Positions 60,214 to 64,000 of a stretch of DNA of 64,000 bases are shown here, piece by piece; positions within the stretch are counted from its first letter, which is position 1, and each line of letters starts with the position of its first letter. The translations under genes were made by a program, and so were the position numbers. The stretch is from an uncultured Clostridium sp. (lineage in GTDB: Bacteria; Bacillota; Clostridia; Clostridiales; Clostridiaceae). Where the stretch lies: NCBI GenBank assembly GCA_900547475.1, contig URGW01000011.1, positions 17,356-81,355 of the forward strand, read 5' to 3'. The notes under the pieces were generated by a model that searched no databases, had not been told where the DNA came from, and saw nothing but the letters and a program-made list of their open reading frames with translations.

Positions 60214-60609
60214 TTATATTTGGTTACAACAAGATGCTAAATTATTTCCACAGTTTCCAAAATTACCGCATCCGAAGCTACCATTACATAAGAATAGGAT
60301 AACTAGTAAGAATAAATATCCTCCACCACAATTTCCTAATCCACCAAAGAAACCATTATTTCCATAGTTTCCAGTATTTCCGCAACAACAATTACTATTT
60401 GTGTTACAGCAACATCCTGAGTTTCCAGCATATCCTGCATTTCCACCTTGTCCAGCATAGAATAAAATTAATAATATCCAGATCCAGCTTCCAAAGCCAC
60501 ATCCAAAATTACCACAATTTCCAAAACCACTACAGCATTGATCTACTGGAGGACAACTTGGACATTCAATGTCATTTAGTTCATCAATCATATCTTGCAT
60601 ACTAGGCAT
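60214..60609 (-). CDS. Gly/Cys-rich protein, probable spore surface component
   Basis: A 131-residue protein: an acidic start, SMQDMIDELNDIECPSCPP, then Gly/Asn/Cys-rich segments (GCCCNTNSNCCCGNTG) and two hydrophobic stretches, SWIWILLILFYAGQGG and GYLFLLVILFLCNGS. The plan of Cys clusters alternating with hydrophobic parts is the same as in the neighbouring gene, so the two may co-assemble. ATG follows TAGGAGGAATGTTAAT. A sigma-K-like promoter precedes it. Confidence 0.75.
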   Translation of the reverse strand: MPSMQDMIDELNDIECPSCPPVDQCCSGFGNCGNFGCGFGSWIWILLILFYAGQGGNAGYAGNSGCCCNTNSNCCCGNTGNYGNNGFFGGLGNCGGGYLFLLVILFLCNGSFGCGNFGNCGNNLASCCNQI

Positions 60610-60645
60610 ATTAACATTCCTCCTAAGGATTTGATTTTTTGTTTT

Positions 60646-60672
60646 TATACTATATACTATTCTTGTCCATGT
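60646..60672 (-). promoter_or_regulatory. sigma-K-like promoter of the Cys-rich pair
   Basis: On the minus strand AC (60671-60672) and TATAGTATA (60646-60654) are 16 nt apart, one base off the CATANNNTA consensus. Confidence 0.42.
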
Positions 60673-60809
60673 TATTTGACACTATTTTTATCTTTATAAT
60701 GATATTTTTCTTAAAATTTATTAATTTTAAGTTTTAGTATCTTTCTAACATTTCCCCTCTCTACTAATTATTCCAAACCAATATTAAATGTGATAAATAA
60801 TGCCAAAAT

Positions 60810-60842
60810 AAAATAGCTACCCACATTTGGGTAGCTATTTTA
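60810..60842 (-). terminator. terminator of lon-engB
   Basis: AAAATAGCTACCCA and TGGGTAGCTATTTT are perfect inverses around CATT. On the minus strand ATTTTGGC follows. It overlaps the engB stop by a base or two. Confidence 0.8.
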
Positions 60843-61451
60843 CTAATTTTTAGCTTCTTCTGATAAATCTTCAAATATATTGTCTATCAACTCATCTTTT
60901 CCTTTTTTATTTAAAGATGAGAAGAAATAAAACTTATCTGTATTTCCAAGGCCTAATGTTTCCTTTATTAATTTTCTACTTTTAGCAAGTTCATTATTTG
61001 AAAGCTTATCACTCTTTGTTGCAATTACTATACAATCATAATCAAAATGTTTAATCCATTCATACATCATAATATCATCTGCTGTAGGTTTATGCCTTGA
61101 GTCAACTAATAATATAACTCTTTTTAATTCTTCTCTATCCGTTAGATAAGTTTCTATAGTTTTTCCCCAGCTTTCTTTTTCCTTTTTAGATACCTTAGCA
61201 TAGCCATATCCAGGTAAATCAACTAAGTAAAAATCATCATTTATCAAGAAAAAGTTTATTAATCTTGTTTTACCAGGTGTTTGAGATACTTTAGCAAGTT
61301 TTCTTCTATTTGTTAAAGCATTTATTATAGAGCTCTTACCTACGTTAGACCTTCCAACGAATGCAATTTCATTTCTACCGTCAATTGGATATTGATTTCT
61401 CTTAACAGCAGATATAATAAACTCTGATTTTTTAATTATCACTTTTATCAA
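60843..61451 (-). CDS. engB: ribosome biogenesis GTPase EngB (YsxC)
   Basis: An essential GTPase in late 50S assembly. The 202 residues contain G1 GRSNVGKSSIIN, G2 TPGKTRLINFF, G3 VDLPGYGYAKVSK, G4 IATKSDKL and G5 SSLNKKG. It overlaps the 3' end of lon by 20 nt, an arrangement common in Firmicutes. Start ATG at 61449-61451 inside lon. Confidence 0.96.
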   Translation of the reverse strand: MIKVIIKKSEFIISAVKRNQYPIDGRNEIAFVGRSNVGKSSIINALTNRRKLAKVSQTPGKTRLINFFLINDDFYLVDLPGYGYAKVSKKEKESWGKTIETYLTDREELKRVILLVDSRHKPTADDIMMYEWIKHFDYDCIVIATKSDKLSNNELAKSRKLIKETLGLGNTDKFYFFSSLNKKGKDELIDNIFEDLSEEAKN

Positions 61452-63762
61452 CTCCGATTAATGCATTTTGTAATACCTCTTCAACATTATCAGCAAATAT
61501 TAAATTTAACTTTCCTTTAATTGATGATGGTATTTCATCTACATTTTTTTTATTTTCTTTTGGTAAAATAATCGTATCAATTCCTATTCTATGAGCAGCT
61601 AAACATTTTTCCTTAACACCACCAATGGCTAATACTCTGCCTGTTAAAGTAACTTCTCCAGTCATAGCTATATTTCCCTTGACTTGCTTTTTAGATAAAG
61701 CTGATACTAATGCTGTAACTAATGTTACTCCTGCTGAAGGACCATCCTTTGGAACAGCACCTTCTGGTACATGAATATGAATATCATTTTTCTTATAGAA
61801 ATCATCTTCTATATCATATTTATCACTATTAGCTCTTACATAACTATAAGCAGCTTTAGCTGATTCTTGCATTACTGAACCTAATTTCCCTGTTAATTCA
61901 AGTTTACCATTTCCTTTCATAACAGCTACTTCTACTGGTAATGTATCTCCACCATATGCAGTCCAAGCAAGACCAGTAACAACTCCAACCTTCTCTTTTT
62001 TATCATCATTTTCAAACTCAAATAAAATTGGCCCTAGATACTTCTCTAACTTACTTGATGAAACTGTTAAACTCTTCTTTTTACCCTTAATTAACTCGGT
62101 AATAGCTTTTCTAATTACCTTATTAACTTGCCTTTCTAAAGTTCTAACCCCTGATTCTCTAGTATATCCATTTACTATTTCTTTTATAGTATTATCTGAA
62201 ATTTTTATTGTTTTTTCATCAATACCATACTCCTCCATAGCTCTCTTAATCAAATGGTTTTTAGCAATATGGAACTTTTCCTCATAGGTATATCCTGAAA
62301 CCTGAATTATTTCCATTCTATCCAGTAATGCTCTAGGAATAGTATCTAATGAGTTAGCAGTAGTAATGAAAAGAACATTAGATAAATCAATAGGAACTTC
62401 CATATAAGAATCCCTAAATGTTTTATTTTGGTTTTGATCTAAAACTTCTAATAAAGCATCTGCTGGATTCCCTTTATAGTCTGCACTTAATTTATCAATT
62501 TCATCTAATAAAACCAATGGATTACTTACTTTAGCTTCTTTTAAAGCATAAACTAATCTTCCTGGCATAGCACCAATATAAGTTCTTCTATGCCCTCTTA
62601 TTTCCGCTTCATCACGAATTCCTCCCAATGAAATTCTCACAAACTTTTTGTTTAATGACTTAGCTACTGATTTAGCAATAGAACTTTTCCCAACTCCCGG
62701 AGGTCCTACTAGGCATAAAATTGGTCCCTTTAGGGATTTTGTGTATTGTTTTACTGCTAGATACTCTAAAATTCTTTCTTTTACTTCTTCTAATCCATAA
62801 TGTTCTTCATCAAGTATCATTGAAGCCTTTTCTATATCAAAAGAATCTTTAGTAGATTTATTCCAAGGCAATGCAACTATCCAATCTAAATAACTTCTAA
62901 TATTATTTCCATCACTTGAATTAGACGATTTTAATCTTGATAACTCATAATCTGCCTTTTCTCTTACTTCTTTTGGCATTCTAAGTTTCCTTAAAGCATT
63001 AATATATTTTCTTATTTCTCTCTGTTCTTCATCTTCTCCAAGTTCCTCTTGAATAACCTTAATCTGTTCTCTTAAGAAATATTCTTTATTACTTCTATCA
63101 AGCTTAGTCTTTACTTTGTTACCTATCTCTTTTTCTATTTCAACTATCTGTATTTCCTCATCAATAAAAACAAGTAATTTTTCTATTCTATCATGAACAT
63201 CAATAGTTTCTAATATCAACTGCTTCTTTTCATCCTCTAATTGTATATAAGCAGCAATTAAATCTGTAACTTTTCCTAAATTCTTTTCCTGATCCATCAT
63301 TGGAAGAACTTTACTATTGTCACCTTCTGTTGCATGTATATATGCAGCAAATGCTTTACCAAGCTGATTTCTAAAGGCTAAATCTTCGTTAGTTTCAACA
63401 TTTTTTTCTGATTCTGATATTTTTTCAATAATACCTCTTAAGTGATTATCTTTTTCTTCAAACTCTAATAACCTAGCTCTCTCTATACCTTCAACTAAAA
63501 CTCTGGTAGTTCCTTTTGGAAGCTTAAGTATCTGTTTTATTTTACATATAGTTCCTATTGAGTACATGTCCTCTTTTTCAGTTGGCAACTCAACTTCTGG
63601 ATCCTTTTGAGTAACTAGAAATATTTTACCCTCTTGTAGCATAGCTTCTTCAAGAGAAGCTATAGACTTTTCTCTACCAATATCAAAATGTATAATCATA
63701 TTGGGAAAAATAGTAATACCTCTAAGAGGAATTAAAGGCAATAAAATTGAATCTGTATTCAT
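61432..63762 (-). CDS. lon: ATP-dependent protease Lon
   Basis: An AAA+ serine protease that removes damaged and regulatory proteins, 776 residues. The N-terminal LON domain starts LLPLIPLRGITIFPNM; Walker A is GPPGVGKSSIAKSVA, Walker B LVLLDEIDKL, sensor-like region FITTANSLDTIP. The catalytic serine is in PKDGPSAGVTLVTAL and the lysine in GGVKEKCLAAHR. ATG follows GGAGGGGGAAA. It has its own promoter and carries engB downstream. Confidence 0.97.
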   Translation of the reverse strand: MNTDSILLPLIPLRGITIFPNMIIHFDIGREKSIASLEEAMLQEGKIFLVTQKDPEVELPTEKEDMYSIGTICKIKQILKLPKGTTRVLVEGIERARLLEFEEKDNHLRGIIEKISESEKNVETNEDLAFRNQLGKAFAAYIHATEGDNSKVLPMMDQEKNLGKVTDLIAAYIQLEDEKKQLILETIDVHDRIEKLLVFIDEEIQIVEIEKEIGNKVKTKLDRSNKEYFLREQIKVIQEELGEDEEQREIRKYINALRKLRMPKEVREKADYELSRLKSSNSSDGNNIRSYLDWIVALPWNKSTKDSFDIEKASMILDEEHYGLEEVKERILEYLAVKQYTKSLKGPILCLVGPPGVGKSSIAKSVAKSLNKKFVRISLGGIRDEAEIRGHRRTYIGAMPGRLVYALKEAKVSNPLVLLDEIDKLSADYKGNPADALLEVLDQNQNKTFRDSYMEVPIDLSNVLFITTANSLDTIPRALLDRMEIIQVSGYTYEEKFHIAKNHLIKRAMEEYGIDEKTIKISDNTIKEIVNGYTRESGVRTLERQVNKVIRKAITELIKGKKKSLTVSSSKLEKYLGPILFEFENDDKKEKVGVVTGLAWTAYGGDTLPVEVAVMKGNGKLELTGKLGSVMQESAKAAYSYVRANSDKYDIEDDFYKKNDIHIHVPEGAVPKDGPSAGVTLVTALVSALSKKQVKGNIAMTGEVTLTGRVLAIGGVKEKCLAAHRIGIDTIILPKENKKNVDEIPSSIKGKLNLIFADNVEEVLQNALIGVDKSDN

Positions 63763-63811
63763 TTTCCCCCTCCATTCTAAATATCATCTTATTAATACAT
63801 TTAACTTTTCT

Positions 63812-63840
63812 ATTATACACATAAATATTATTTTTTTCAA
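63812..63840 (-). promoter_or_regulatory. sigma-A promoter of lon-engB
   Basis: On the minus strand TTGAAA (63835-63840) and TATAAT (63812-63817) are 17 nt apart; the start codon is about 45 nt downstream. No CIRCE or CtsR box was seen between them. Confidence 0.72.
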
Positions 63841-64000
63841 CTTTATCCGCAAACTATCTAAATTGTTCGTTAGAGCTTGAATGCCGTGATACCGAAAATT
63901 AATGATATTATCTCCATGAATTATGTAATTTTCGTTAAGAATTTATATTGTTTTTTCCAGAAAAAGAGCTAAAGCTTCGAAAGTCATTTCATTCCCTCAG
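63841..64000. other. unexplained non-coding edge segment with inverted repeat
   Basis: No ORF crosses this segment in any frame from the right edge. It is somewhat richer in G and C than usual gaps here, and CCGAAAATTAATGA (63892-63905 region) is inverted as TGTAATTTTCG some 25 nt later, making a hairpin. It lies upstream of the lon promoter. It may be the end of a structured RNA or repeat that continues outside the window. Confidence 0.3.

Noticed and set aside
1..64000. tRNA, rRNA, transposase, integrase or prophage genes
   Set aside because: None was seen on either strand; gene order and composition look like stable core chromosome apart from the small accessory groups noted.

Overview
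The window is a piece of a very AT-rich, endospore-forming Firmicute chromosome, most like Clostridium sensu stricto (cluster I). Supporting signs are the base composition, strong GGAGG ribosome sites, a Spo0E-like protein, cysteine-rich sporulation-type proteins behind sigma-K/sigma-G-like promoters, an agr peptide-signalling locus, HPr kinase and a nine-gene V-type ATPase operon. Most genes are on the minus strand. No tRNA, rRNA, insertion sequence, prophage or CRISPR array was seen.

Layout. 1-9.5 kb: the N-terminal two thirds of polA (cut by the left edge), glutaminase, an M29 aminopeptidase, a tiny SASP-like gene, a eukaryote-type NADP isocitrate dehydrogenase, an APC amino-acid permease and a shortened pyruvate-kinase-like protein. 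10.3-15.7 kb: a compact folate operon, pabA-pabB-pabC-folE-HD protein-folP-folBK, that runs from chorismate and GTP to dihydropteroate. 15.9-26.5 kb: PHP phosphoesterase, M18 aminopeptidase, hprK, a Spo0E-like gene, a 6S RNA, SprT-like protein, a CoA-type Nudix hydrolase, HelD, and an ACT/UPF0210 pair.

26.6-33.2 kb is a signalling block. agrB and agrD face right between two paralogous AgrC-like kinases that face left, and the second kinase is paired with a LytTR regulator. AgrD has a serine where most have cysteine, so its peptide should be a lactone. The first kinase appears to start at AUA. Next come luxS and metF under a SAM-I riboswitch whose P3 arm is greatly enlarged. 33.2-42.9 kb: a WecA/TagO-type transferase and the V-ATPase operon in the Enterococcus hirae order F-I-K-E-C-G-A-B-D, with Na+-binding residues conserved in the rotor subunit.

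43-57.5 kb: a B12-binding radical SAM protein with a methyltransferase-like partner, a membrane-anchored beta-propeller, two lipid-linked-sugar flippases (SpoVB/MurJ type), an RluA pseudouridine synthase, an M20 amidohydrolase, a UvrD-like helicase and nicotinate phosphoribosyltransferase. 57.6-60.6 kb: PerR, then a sporulation-looking group with a C-rich small RNA behind a sigma-G-like promoter (CsfG candidate), an Asn-rich protein and two Cys-rich proteins behind sigma-K-like promoters. 60.8-63.8 kb: lonA-engB with its own promoter; about 160 nt at the right edge stay unexplained.

The observations most worth following are the Ser-type agr locus with two kinases and a non-canonical start, the CsfG-like RNA, the enlarged SAM riboswitch, the HD protein in the folate operon as a candidate for a missing step, and the C-domain-less pyruvate kinase homologue. 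All calls come from reading the sequence; no database search was run.
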